A DNA stretch of 64,000 bases from Cacajao melanocephalus. Taxonomy: Eukaryota; Chordata; Mammalia; Primates; Pitheciidae. The notes below the pieces were generated by a model. It did no database searches. It worked only from the letters and a program-made list of their open reading frames with translations, and was not told where the DNA came from. The DNA lies in the NCBI GenBank assembly GCA_963573385.1, contig CAUYLG010021637.1, positions 1 to 64,000 on the forward strand, given 5' to 3'. The position numbers and the translations under genes were made by a program. Shown here piece by piece: positions 12,138 through 24,551 of the stretch. Position 1 is the stretch's first letter, and every line of letters begins with the position of its first letter.

Positions 12138-12424
12138 AAAGGGATAGAGAGAGACACAGAAACAACTGAAAGACAGAAGCATACAATTGTGTTGGAGCAG
12201 AAAAGGTGATTTTCATTTCTTCTGTAGGAGGGCTGGCTGCTGGCTTGGGTTTAAATGGCTTGGGCCTTGCCTTGTCAGGTAAAAGAAGCAGCATAATCAG
12301 TTTCTTGCAATATACAAACGGAAGGTAGCATGGATCTTTTCATTTTAAAAGAATCTATCTCTATAGGGTTCAGTTCTTGAACTCAGAGAACTTGTGTTTC
12401 TGCTCCTATGTTGTGTCATGTATC

Positions 12425-12821
12425 TGTTACATTTTGACTGTGTCCCTCAAAGTTCATGTGTTGGAAACTTAACCCTCAATGCAAGTGTTGTGAGGTGGGG
12501 CCTAACAAAAGATGATTAGGTCATGAGGGCTCTGTCCTTGTGAATGAATTGATGTCATTGTCATGGGAGTGGTTTGGTTATCTTGAAAGTTGGTTTGTTA
12601 TTAAAGTGAGTTTGGCCCCCTCTTGCTCTGTCGCTCTTGCTCTCCCTTGCTCTTCCACCTTCTCCCATGGGATGATGCAGCACGAAGTCCCTTGCCAAAT
12701 GCTTATGCCATGCTCTTGGACTTCCCAGCTTCCTGAACCAAACCATGAGCCAAATAAATTTCTATTCATTATAAATTACCCTGTGTATGGTATTCTGTTA
12801 TAGCAACATAAAACCGACTAA
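12425..12821 (+). mobile_element. Solo LTR, MST-type (ERVL-MaLR)
   Basis: Begins TGTTACATTTTGACTGTG and has the MaLR block GAGGTGGGGCCTAACA. It ends with CATGAGCCAAATAAATTTCT and a TATGGTATTCTGTTATAGCA block. The end is worn (CCGACTAAAAAA), so no exact TSD can be assigned. Confidence 0.85.
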
Positions 12822-13756
12822 AAAATGTCTTTTAGTCCTCAAGTTGTCTCATTCTTGGAGGTATCTAGTGGTGTGCCATTAAATGTTTGGTGCTCAAGAA
12901 ATAAACAATACAAACCCCAAAATAAATAAACTGACTATGTAGCCTTTGCCAATTCTCATGGTACAAATGCTCACACCATGGCTGATTTCAAGCTACTAAC
13001 ATAATGTGACTGCTGAACTGTGCAGAGATATGCACAATTGGCTCTCATGAGTGGGTAGGATCTGGCTCCATCACACTGGGTGTAGCCAAAAGAACACTAA
13101 ACAGAATTAAGAAGACCTGGGACAGTGTCGCATCTGTAAAATGTACGTAAAACAACAGCTCAGATTGCCTCATGGGGATATATAGTCACTTTCAAGTGGA
13201 AATACTAAAGAAAAGCTGTAAAAAAAAACTTTAAAAGTATTTATACAAACATAAATATCATCCTTAGAATCCTTGGGGAACCCCAAATTGCTCAATACCC
13301 AAAAGTTGTTTTATTTTTTTTAGTGACTTGGATTACATTAGTTATTGCTTTTAAAAATGTGTTTTATATCTTCTGGTCATAAAAGATTCAGACTATGTGA
13401 AAAGAGCCAACAGCCCATTTGACTTTAAGTTCAGAAAATGAACTCATCAGAGTTATTTTTACTTGTACTGTAGTTTGGCCTAGAGCCACCGGTCACAAGA
13501 AAGCATGAGTGTGTTCTGGGCAGCATTTCTGCCTTAAGCAGTTTCAAGGCAACACCTCCAAGAAAACTCTCCCTTTGCAAATTTCCTTGAGGCCTTTTAG
13601 TGGTTTTCAGAATTTTAACTAATTCAAGTTTAACTTGGTTTTGTAAACAATATTACACAAAGAGAAACTCTCTTAACAGAGACATCCTCTCTAGAAGTGT
13701 CTTTTTAGAAGGGTGCTGTCCAACGAAATATAGTGTGAACCGTGCATGTAAGTTTT
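12822..13756. other. Mostly unique DNA; possible hAT fragment at right end
   Basis: GGGTGCTGTCCAACGAAATA at about 13710 resembles the end of a Charlie-type hAT transposon, which the half-Alu then interrupts. The rest is unrecognised. Confidence 0.35.
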
Positions 13757-14339
<583 letters not shown>

Positions 14340-14340
<1 letters not shown>

Positions 14341-14795
14341 CTCCTTCCGCTTTTTTGTTTCCAGCAGAACCTGCCTTCCATGCTGGAGACAGAGAATGCC
14401 AGGGACTCACTTTCCCAGCTTCCCCTGTGTCTAGAGCACATGAACCATTCCTGGCCAATGAGACCAAAGAGGATACCTGCTAAGAGATTCTGGGACAAAG
14501 TTCCTTCCTTCTTTTATGATATTTGCTACATGGAGCTGAGGGAGCCATTGCAAGACCGTGATAGAGAATCAAGAGAACTACAAAGAAGATAGAATTGGGT
14601 GGAAAATAAAGAATGAATGTGTGAGTCACTGCTGCTTTGAAGTCATTCAACTGCTGAATTAACCAAGTCTGGAACCTCCTGCCTCCAGACCTCTGATTAT
14701 GCGGGATTTATCAGTGGACCCCTGTTGTTTAAGTCATTTTTAGTTGGGTATTTGGTTTCTGCCCTGGAAAATATTCTAGCTGACACAAATGAGTT
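14340..14795 (+). mobile_element. Ancient LTR-like repeat (family uncertain)
   Basis: Contains CCTGGCCAATGAGACCAAAG, CTGCCTCCAGACCTCTGATT, 'ttgtttaagtcatttttag' and ATTCTAGCTGACACA. This order matches an old mammalian LTR-like family. A related, more decayed copy lies at 42990-43690. Confidence 0.5.
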
Positions 14796-14937
14796 CTTTG
14801 ATGGCCCTAGGAAGAATTAGTCCCTAATTAGGCATAATCCCACGTTCTCTTTTCAAGTCCCCCGCTGCCAAAAGCCAAGGGTAATCTGTCACTTCTAGAA
14901 CTTCTCTGGCCAGTCCCTGCAGACACTGTTGTTTGAT

Positions 14938-15125
14938 GGTTATGAGCACAAATCCAGGAGTCAGATCTTGGCAACTGTGACCTTTGGCAAGTTACTTAAA
15001 CTCTCAGTATCTTAATTTTCTTCATCTGTGACCTGGGAATGATGATAATAATGCATCTAACTTGTAGAGTTTTGTGTTAAATGAATAAACACACAAAAAG
15101 TACTTGCCTGGCTCATAATATGCAC
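14938..15125 (+). mobile_element. MIR SINE
   Basis: Shows GGTTATGAGCACAAATCCAG, TTTGGCAAGTTACTTAAACT, 'gaatgatgataataatgcat' and TGCCTGGCTCATAATATGCA in MIR order. Confidence 0.8.
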
Positions 15126-15190
15126 CACACGTGAGAGCTGTTTTGCTTATTTACCATTCATTTTATGTAAACTTATGCTGTTATTGATTT

Positions 15191-15211
15191 ACACACACAC
15201 ACACACACACT
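15191..15211 (+). repeat. (AC)n microsatellite
   Basis: A short uninterrupted AC dinucleotide array of about 10 units. Confidence 0.95.
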
Positions 15212-15390
15212 TCTTCCATTCCTCTTTCACGTTTCAATGGTTGAACCTACCATTCATAAAGACAAACTCCATTTTCTAAAACAGCACATTTCTAGAAGCC
15301 AGGGAATATAGCTTCTTCACTCACTAGCTGTGCCATGAGCACCTCACTTATTTCCTCAGTATTTAGGTTTCTTCATTTGAAAAAAGAAAG

Positions 15391-15700
15391 CTGGCCTGGC
15401 ACAGTGGCTTATGCCTGTAATCCCACCACTTTGGGAGGCTGAGGTAGGTGGATTGCTGGAGTCCAGGGTGGAAGGATCGCTTGAGGCCAGGAGTTCAAGA
15501 CTGGCCTGGGCAATGTAATGAGACCTCATCTCTACTAAAAATAATAATAATAAAAAAAGTAGCCAGGCATGGTGGCATGCACCTGTTGTCCCAACTACTC
15601 GGGAGTCTGAGGCTGGAGGATCACCAGATTTAGGGAGGTCAAGTGAGCTGTGCAGTGAACTATGATTGTACCACTGCACTCCAGCCTGGGTGACAGAGTG
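15391..15700 (+). mobile_element. Alu SINE (AluJ-like)
   Basis: Two arms with many old substitutions and an (AAT)n-expanded middle linker. The poly(A) tail has been replaced by a long GA-rich microsatellite (15700-15932). Confidence 0.9.
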
Positions 15701-15932
15701 AGAAGAAAAGAAGAAAGAAAGGAAGAGAAAGGAGAAATAAAGAAAGAAAGAAAAAGAAAGGAAGGAAAGAAAGAAAGAAAGAAAGGAGGGAGGGAAGAGG
15801 AAGGAAGAAAAGAAAGAAAGAAAAAGAGAGAAAGAAAGAAAAGAAAAAGGAAAAGAAAGAAGGGAGGGAGGGAGGGAGGAAGGAAGGAAGGAAAGAGAAA
15901 GAAAGAAAAAGAGAAAGAAAAAGAAAGAGAGA
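15700..15932 (+). repeat. Long polypurine (GAAA/GGAA/GGGA) tract
   Basis: Grew from the Alu tail. 15739-15932 is 194 nt without a single pyrimidine. At 15862-15876, GGGAGGGAGGGAGGG is a textbook quadruplex-forming motif. The Lys/Arg/Glu-rich 100-codon frame across it is an artefact of the repeat. Confidence 0.95.
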
Positions 15933-16565
15933 TATTATCTTTATTTCAGATCCTGAGAAAGTGATAGTTGTTTACTTGGGAGGTGATTCAAGGAAACTCC
16001 AATAATGGAGTGAGAAGGTGAGCCTGGAAAGGAAGGAAAGGCAGGGGAGTCATTAAAGGTTACCTTATCAAGCTACTTCCTGCTATGGACAAAGGGATGG
16101 ACAACGGAAAAATAGGGCTTTATCCCAGGAAGAGCTCTCAGCATAGATCACCCCATACGTCGGAGGTATGCCCCCAAGAGAAGAGCCTGCTGGCTATTTA
16201 AACACCATCTCCCTTCAGGCATTGGTTGAGAGCTCCTGGAAACGGTGGTGCATTCAATCTCAGGCTCTCCTCCCTCTGTGGGTGGGCTGAGCAGGCCCAG
16301 CCTCCAGAGGAAATTGACAGCTGAAAGTGGGGCAGCACATTCCACAATGGGAAGGTCTGAGGGGGGCCTCTCTAGGTTAAAGTGGTGATTAATTCAACTC
16401 AGTAAATATGTTTTTGATGGGGAGAGACGGAAGTGGCAGAAGCTATTCTGTGCAAAGAACTTGGCTAGCTAAGCACCAGGATATGAAGATGAGTAAGAAA
16501 TGGTTCCAGACTTTAAGGGTGTCACAATTCAGTGAAAGACAGGAATGTTGACAAATATTATGTTA
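15933..16565. other. Unique stretch, no feature seen
   Basis: No repeat family or gene supported. Confidence 0.4.
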
Positions 16566-16569
16566 GCAA

Positions 16570-16985
16570 TCTTTACCGTGTAAGGAGTCCAAGACTCAAG
16601 TTTGTTTATTTTTACCTAACAGATTGGTAAATTAGTGAGGCTATGGGAAAACAGACACTCTCATGTATGGTTGCTAAGAGGAACGATTTGCCAATGTTTT
16701 TCGATAATATAAATGTGTTTGTTTACCCTTTGACCCAGCAATCCATCTTCCGGGAATGTATCCTATAGCTCTGCCTGTACATGAACAAAATGATGACTGT
16801 ACAAGGTGATTCATTGCAGCATCATTGTAATAACAAAAGACTAGAAATTATCCATGTGACCATCAGTAGGGACTGTTTAAATGCAGTGGAGTAATTTGCA
16901 GCTATATAAAAGAGTGCAGGAGTCTTGCCCAAAATAAATTGCTAAGTTTAAAAAAAAAATCAAAATGAAAAGGCAGAGTATATAT
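16570..16985 (+). mobile_element. Old LINE-1 (L1M) ORF2 3' fragment
   Basis: The string 'acagattggtaaattagt', CCCTTTGACCCAGCAATCCA, 'gcagcatcattgtaataaca' and 'ggagtaatttgcagctatat' follow L1 ORF2 3' order on the plus strand. It is heavily mutated and non-coding now. Confidence 0.8.
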
Positions 16986-17029
16986 GGTGAGATAGAGGAT
17001 TGAGAGGTGATCAAGGAAAGGACATGACC

Positions 17030-17520
17030 ATGAAATGACAGTAGCACAAATGAATTTTATTAGGGTGGTGATTGGTTAGGATACATGAGTGAAGTTCTTC
17101 ACACCAGGAGACCTTCCAGAAAGACCAACATGGAGCCACCACCCAGAAGAGTAAGAGAACAAGGGCATTCCCAGGGGAGTTGGGAAACTGGAAAACTGGC
17201 TCCTGCAGGTAGGTGATGTTACTCAGTAACAAGGTGGGGAGTCTGTGGGTCAGAGAACTTGAATGGGCAGCAGTGGCTTGGTGTCCTTCGTATCCCCAAG
17301 TTTCATTGTCTCTATGGCTAGCAGATGTTGGGTGCAGCTTCATGGAATGTACAAGACAGGCAGGCTTTAAATGGCTAAAAATATGGTTATTTGGGCTATA
17401 TTTATGGCAATCAAATGTATATGAATTTGAGTTTAGTGCCAGAAGGCTTTGAGCTAATTGTCCTAGCCTGCTGTGAAGAAGAAAACAACGTGGGGACTGA
17501 TATCCAGGGGCCCCCTTTAG
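17030..17520. other. Unclassified, possibly an inverted LTR remnant
   Basis: The string 'gaattttattagggtggtga' near the left edge could be an inverted AATAAA-type LTR end, and the body is evenly GC-balanced. Neither family nor boundaries could be fixed. Confidence 0.25.
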
Positions 17521-17889
17521 CCCATTTATATAACAGCATATAACATGTTAACTCTGTGTAAGAATGAGGGAGAAATCAGAACATACATGTGTTTGTACAT
17601 ATTTCCATAAGGAACCATTGGAAGTCCATGCAAGAAACTAATAAAAGGAATGAGGCAATAGAGCGGAGGATAGACCAGCTTATGGATGCCAGTAAGACTT
17701 CTCAATGTATATTTTTTATACCATTTTGATTTTTGAACCACGTGAAGGTATCACTTTCAAAAATAAGTAAAATTAAAGCAAACAAAGAAGACAGACAGTT
17801 GTCCAAAGTCCACAAGCGTCATGGGGGCAGGTGGATAACGCTGTTGGAGGGATGGGAGATTATGGTTTTAATGAAATTACATAATTCAG

Positions 17890-17975
17890 GTATTTATTTA
17901 CTGTCCACCTCATCCTAAAACTTTAGTTCTGGCACATAGTAGCCACATGATAAATAACTTTTTGAATTAACAAGT
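17890..17975 (+). mobile_element. L2 LINE 3' end fragment (weak)
   Basis: TCTGGCACATAGTAGCCACA followed by GATAAATAACTTTTTGAATT resembles the conserved L2 3' end. Short and diverged. Confidence 0.45.
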
Positions 17976-18005
17976 AAGCAATGCAAATTTGAGAAGCTGG
18001 TTTTC

Positions 18006-18304
18006 TTTTTCTTTCTTTTCTTTTGGAGAGACAAGGTTGTGATCTTGTCTAGGCTGGAGTGCAGTGGTGTGATTATAGCTCACTGCAACCTCAAATTCCT
18101 GGGCTCGAGTGATCCTCCCACTTCAGCCTTCCAAGAAGCTGAGACTGCAGGTATGTCACCATGCCCAGCTAATATTTTATTTTTTGTAAAGAAGGGGTTT
18201 CACTGTGTTGCCCAGGCTGGTTTCAAACTCCTGGCCTCAAGCAATCCTCCTGCCTTGGCCTCTCAAAGTGCTGGGATTACAGGTGTGAACCACCACACCT
18301 GGCC
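18006..18304 (-). mobile_element. Alu SINE (AluJ-type)
   Basis: Complete reverse-complement Alu with a mixed T/C tail. Flanks GAGAAGCTGGTTTTC and AAGAAGCTAGTTTTC are a 15-bp TSD with two differences. Confidence 0.93.
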
Positions 18305-18784
18305 AAGAAGCTAGTTTTCAAGTTCCAATACAATTTCTAGGGGTATTTTATGAATCGTAAGTTGCTATTCAAAGAAAATTATTGTTTTTATGTTTCTTAC
18401 ATCTCCTACAGAGCTTAAATATCTTAGACCCTCAGATATTCATTGAACAAACAAATAATTTAATTAAAAATTATTTCCCGATTTCTGCTGTGATGGTACT
18501 TTTCCACTTAGGAGGCTTAGTTTTAAGTAAATTTCAGTTTTAGAAAGCACCTTTTTTTTCAGTTATTAGTTTATTCAACAAATATGTGTTCAACTATGAC
18601 CAGGACTGAATAGCCACCAACCACATGATTAAAACTGTCTCTTATGACACATCAGATTTTCATTTCATTTATAGCATATGTAGGTATGTTGGGCAGTCAG
18701 TAAAGAAAACCTGTAGAATTTATGCTATCCTTATCAACAGTGCTTGCTCAAATGTAATCCTGAAGGTTTTTTTTTTTTCTGAGT
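18305..18784. other. Unique AT-rich stretch
   Basis: No recognised feature. Confidence 0.4.
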
Positions 18785-19240
18785 ACAAATGAATATTCAT
18801 TTCTGGAAGAAGATATTTGTAATACATATATCCAAAAAAGGGTTTATAACCAGAATATCTAAAGAATTTCTCCAAATCAATAAAAGAGGACAAAAACCAA
18901 TTCGAAAATGGGCAAAAGATTTAAACAGGCACTTTATAAAATAGGATATCCAAATGGTCAATGAGCATGTAAATATGGTGTTCAACATAACTTGTAATAG
19001 AAAAACGTAAAGTAAAACCACAACAAGATGTCACTACGTACATGAGAATGGGTAAAATTTTAAAGTCTGACAATGTCAAGTGTTGATGAGGATGTGGAGC
19101 AACTGGAATTCATATACTACCGGTGGCAATTTAACATGGTACATACAGCTGCGTGGAAAATTGTTTGACAGTTTCTAATAAAAATACCACTTGACCTAGT
19201 TATTTTAAATGAAAACATGTCTGCAAAAAGATTCATATAT
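18785..19240 (+). mobile_element. Old LINE-1 (L1M) ORF2 3' fragment
   Basis: Blocks such as 'gggcaaaagatttaaacagg', 'gttgatgaggatgtggagca' and 'ggtggcaatttaacatggta' lie in L1 ORF2 order on the plus strand, with many stops and indels. Confidence 0.8.
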
Positions 19241-19264
19241 GAAGGCAACAAAGGCTTGATCCCA

Positions 19265-19492
19265 ATGTCCCTCTCTCCTCTGGGCTCTTTGTGGGCATTT
19301 GTTTCATACCACTTTCATCAATACATTTGCTTGGGTGTCTGTTTGTTAGCTGGATTATGAATTTGCGTAAAGCACAAATGTGTTGTATGTTAGCTACTGC
19401 AGCTACCAGGCATTCCTTTTTAAAAATCCCCAGAGTTTAACTTATGGCCTGCTGCCTAGTAGGCACTGAATAAATGTTAAATTAATGAATCG
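19265..19492 (+). mobile_element. L2 LINE 3' end
   Basis: Ends with GCCTAGTAGGCACTGAATAA and ATGTTAAATTAATGAAT, the typical L2 3' terminus, preceded by a diverged L2 3' UTR. Confidence 0.65.
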
Positions 19493-21414
19493 CCTCCATT
19501 TCACACTAGTCATTTAAAAAAAGAGCCAGTGCCATGTTTTTACCGTCTGGTAGCACTGCATGTAGTCCCCCCTTGGGCTAGTCTGTACAGGATGGGAGCA
19601 TTTTCACTGAACTACATAGGTTTAAATAACCATATGCACGATGCAGAAATTAGAACTTGAAAGTGATTAACAGTGTCTGATTCAATACAGAGTAGCCTAA
19701 ATGTAAGCCAGTCATGGTGCGTTCTGCCCTGTCATATGTGGTATGTAAAACGAAGCAGAATCAATAGTTCTTATGGGCAACTAACTGTGCTTAGCAGCTG
19801 CCAAAATTCACTGGAAACCCCTGAGTGGTCAGACTTGTGGTGCCTGGATAGCAATCCCAAGTAAATTAACTAGTGATCCTCCAGTATTCTTATTCTCCCA
19901 GATCATCTGTTTGCTGGCATGAAGAGTGGGTGGGAGGAATTGTGAAAGAGAGAAAAATAAAGCAGCAGAAAAAGCTGTAGAACACAGCAAGAATATCTTT
20001 CCCGGAAGGTCTCTGGGCCCCATCTCCCAATTATTTTGTTCCATCCTCCCTACTGAATACAGAATTTCTGAAATAATGCTGGAGTTCAGTTGGTGCAGCT
20101 TAGTCCAGCCTGAATTGAGAATAACTCTTTGTTTTTAAAAGACTCTACAGTGTACCAAGAACAAGGAAACATTTTGGAAATAACAGTTCTGTGATGCCTC
20201 CCAGGAAGAGATGATAATCTTAAAAGCATATTTCCATTTCTTACTCCAAGGGCACTATAATAATGGAAGGCATTTGAGTAGCTAACCTTGGAACATTTAA
20301 AATGTAAGTACAACGTCTATGACATATTCATATTTTAACAATCATTTTTAAATATCCAAGATTCTACCAAGGTCTGTTTTTCTTCCTCCATGATAGATAA
20401 CATTGGATTGTCACATCACGCTTCATTTATTTCACACACATGTGAGATAAAATTAAACTCAGAATGATTTTCTGCTATTTATTGCTTTGACATACTATTT
20501 TTACATTTAATACTGAATGTGGAAAAAAAAACTAATGCCATTTTCTTTAAGAAACATCACACAATCTTGCTGAAATGTTCATTAATATTGGTTTAATGGA
20601 GCTTTGGATTAGCATCCCAAAAATTTCGCTGTTTTAAATTTTCAAAATGCAAACACAGACCTTTCCCCTTTGAGTGTTTTCAAATGATAGCTATGAATTA
20701 ATTAGTTTGTCATTTTTATAAACACAAATGTTCTTCTCCAATTTGTAAGCCAAAGAAAAGTTACTTTTTTTTAAACAAGTTCCAATCAACCATATGACTT
20801 CCTGCAGTTTTAAATTTGGGGCCCTAAATCTGATTCTCAAATTCTTGTTCCAGGGTATGTGACAGAGCTGCCTCCTGGTGGTTTTTAAAGATGCCGTAAA
20901 GAGTGGTAGAGACGTGGAGGCCATAGAAGAAGCTCTTGCAGTGTTGCCTTCCTGGGGACTGTGGAATTCATTGCAGGGATGAGTGGTTAGACCGTGTCTC
21001 CTCTGAGCTGTCTGGCTGCGCTGTCAGACATTTTGCCTCTGTTTCCAAGTCCCCCTCTGCGTGGTGCATGATGTGTGCTTCCTGCTACTTGCCTGAAAAC
21101 CATCACACCATCACAAACTACCACTTTTAATAAAATTACAGGATTCAAGTGACAAGCACAACTGGCCCACACAGCTGTGGGAACAAAAACTGCTGATTTG
21201 AAGTAAGCATACAGCCCAAGGGTGTATGCTCAAGGGTGACAGAGAGTGGCCTATTAGGTGTCGGTATTCAATGTGCTCTACCCGTGTATAGAAGAGGCAA
21301 TGGAGGCTGGTGAATCCCTGGCATTGGTTTGGCAAAGTGTCATACCAGAGCTTCTGATGTACTTAAGGCAGGGCTGGTTTTGGAGAAAATTGTAAAGAAA
21401 TGTGCTCACCTGAT
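19493..21414. other. Unique AT-rich stretch with one CTCF-like motif
   Basis: About 1.9 kb with no recognised repeat. It is one of the longest repeat-free parts of the window. Apart from the motif at 20868 I see no exon, promoter or RNA gene. Confidence 0.4.
20868..20881 (-). promoter_or_regulatory. Candidate CTCF-type motif
   Basis: CTGCCTCCTGGTGG, which reads CCACCAGGAGGCAG on the minus strand, matches the core CTCF motif closely. The surrounding DNA is unique. A motif match alone does not show occupancy. Confidence 0.4.
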
Positions 21415-21895
21415 ATCTTGGGGAGCTTTATTGAGGTATAGCTGATAAATAGGGATTGTGTATATTTAAGATACACAACTTGATGTTTTGATATATGTAA
21501 ACATTATGAAATGATCATTGCAATCAACCGAATTCACTTATCACCTCACATACTTATTTTCTTTTTTCCTTTCTCTCTCTCTTTCTTTCCTTCTTTCTTT
21601 TCTTTCTTTTTCTCTCTTTTGCTCTTTTTCTTTCTCTCTTTCTCTCTCTTTCTTTCTTTTTCTTTCTTCCGCTGAGTGCACTTGATATCTACCATCTTAG
21701 CTAATTTCAAGTATACAACACAGTATTGTGACAACACAGTAGTTACTGTATATTAGACTCCAAGCACTTATTCATCTTCTGTAACTGAATTTTTATCACC
21801 TTTGACCAACATCTCCTGACTTTTCCTCCACCTTAGCAACCACCATTCTACTCTCTGCTTCTAAGAGTTTGACTATTTTAGAGTCTACAAGAAAC
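21415..21895 (-). mobile_element. LINE-1 3' UTR fragment (L1MA/L1MB-like)
   Basis: Inverted L1 3' UTR with TTTATTGAGGTATAGCTGAT at the left and TTGACCAACATCTCCTGACT at the right. A TTTC-rich microsatellite sits in the middle. Confidence 0.8.
21558..21668. repeat. (TTTC)n / polypyrimidine microsatellite
   Basis: About 110 bp of almost pure T and C, with a few G interruptions, inside the L1 3' UTR remnant. Confidence 0.9.
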
Positions 21896-22828
<933 letters not shown>

Positions 22829-24376
22829 TAGATTATTGTTTTCCAATCATAGTACCTTTTCCATTTAGAGTCCACAGAACTTCACATCTTTGTCCCTAAT
22901 GGGTGCGTATTCAATTCCAATTTACATATGTTAAGTACGTTATGGCAAACTGCCCAAGTATGGTCATTACAGGCAAATGCTTCACCTGTGGCTGTGATTT
23001 CCACATTGCTGTATACACAGCACATCTACTCTCAGGCTTGTTCCATTTTCAGACCTTGTGTGATGGCCCTCAGCACAACAGAAATTTCTCCAACTGGTAA
23101 ACTTTGCCCTGAGTGATTCCTGACCCATGGTACCTGCCAAAACGGGCCCAGAGACCATCCCCTGCCCTTTCTTTCTATCTTTTAGGCCCTCCTAACAACG
23201 ACTGTGTTGTCTCTCCTAGTATTCTGTGTGCTTCTAACATTCTGCTTTATGAATACAGTACTGTCTTTCAAGAGGCTGATTAGAAGGAAACAGAAATTGG
23301 GCAGTTGAAGACGATTCCTAATCATGTTCTAAAAATAACAGATTGTTGAAGCTGTGTTGCAAGTAGGCTTCTTGAAATGCACACACTGTCCTTGTCTGAT
23401 CATTGTCTATTGTGTTGTAAAGTGCCTTACGCACAAGAACATAGAGGCCAAGAGAGATCCATTGCCACCGTTTTTTAGTTAGAGGTCATAATAGCATAGC
23501 CCCAGGGGTTTCACTTTTGAGTCTGTCTCACAGCGGAACTGATCTTGGAAATTGCCTCCTCCCACGGTCTTGTCATCATCCCATTTTCAATTCGTCCTGC
23601 TCACTGGCGGATAGCATCTCTTTGGGAGATGGATGGGGGCTGGAAGAGGGTGGGGACTGCGGGCTGGGGGTGAGCTCCTTCTCTGAGCTCCTCTTGTCTT
23701 CACCAGGCTTTTAAAGCGCACAATCATTTTTTTCTTTTATTATACAAAGGTGGCAGGTTTATGTACAGTTAAGGAAGAATCCTTTGCAGGTGGCTAGATT
23801 TTTATTTCTGCTCGCTGCAGGTGGAAGGGGGAGAACTAAAAGGAGAATGTAAATTCAAACCCAAGCAGGTGGTTTCATGCTCAGGGACTGAGTTGGAAAC
23901 ATTGCTACTTGGAGGTGATGCTCAAATTAAAATGAGGAAACATGGACATGCTTCAGTTACTGTGACAGATAATGTCAAGAACTTCTTTCCTGGCAGGGTG
24001 GATTCTGATGTGGACTAAAATTGATTTGTGTAGTTATTGCCCTATGGTCTGTGGAAAAGTAAATATCCAGAGCAAAATAATCTCTCTACCTATGGACCCA
24101 GGAGTAGTGAAAGGAGATGCACCACCCTTGGCCTTTGGAACTGTGTGTCAGGTTGGGGCCATATCCTTACTCTTGGGAGTGGGCAAACCCTATCATCAGT
24201 CCCGGTGTGGAGGGAGTCATCTCCTCCACAGCCCAGGACTCTTCACACAGGGAAAAGTATCAGCTTTTGGCAGAGGCAAGAGCACTTCATATTGGTGGAG
24301 CTTCATGTGATGGAGAATAAAGGTACAACATTCTTGTCTCCGGTGTCTGGTAATTTTCATCATGTTAGAATAAAAA
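22829..24376. other. Unique stretch
   Basis: About 1.5 kb without recognised repeats. Several overlapping plus-strand frames at 23821-24414 (up to 125 codons) shadow one another and run into the Alu. I see no splice, domain or start context that favours one. Confidence 0.4.
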
Positions 24377-24388
24377 GAAGACGCCATC

Positions 24389-24539
24389 TGGGCACCTGTA
24401 ATCCCAGCTACTAGGGAGGCTGAGGCAAGAGAATCACTTGAACCCAGGAGGCGGAGGTTGTAGTGAGCTGAGATCGCGCCACGCACTCCAGCCTGGAAGA
24501 CAGAATGAGACCGTGCCTAAAAAAAAAAAAAAAAAAAAG
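24389..24539 (+). mobile_element. 5'-truncated Alu (right arm only) with perfect TSD
   Basis: Starts inside the right arm at GGCACCTGTAATCCCAGC and ends in about 20 A residues. The TSD GAAGACGCCATC is perfect at 24377-24388 and 24540-24551, so truncation happened at insertion and not by later deletion. Confidence 0.95.
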
Positions 24540-24551
24540 GAAGACGCCATC

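Noticed and set aside
15662..15964. 100-codon Lys/Arg/Glu-rich frame
   Set aside because: Translation of the GAAA/GGAA microsatellite.
24037..24414. Cluster of overlapping frames up to 125 codons
   Set aside because: Several frames overlap in all three phases and end in an Alu, so no one frame is favoured.
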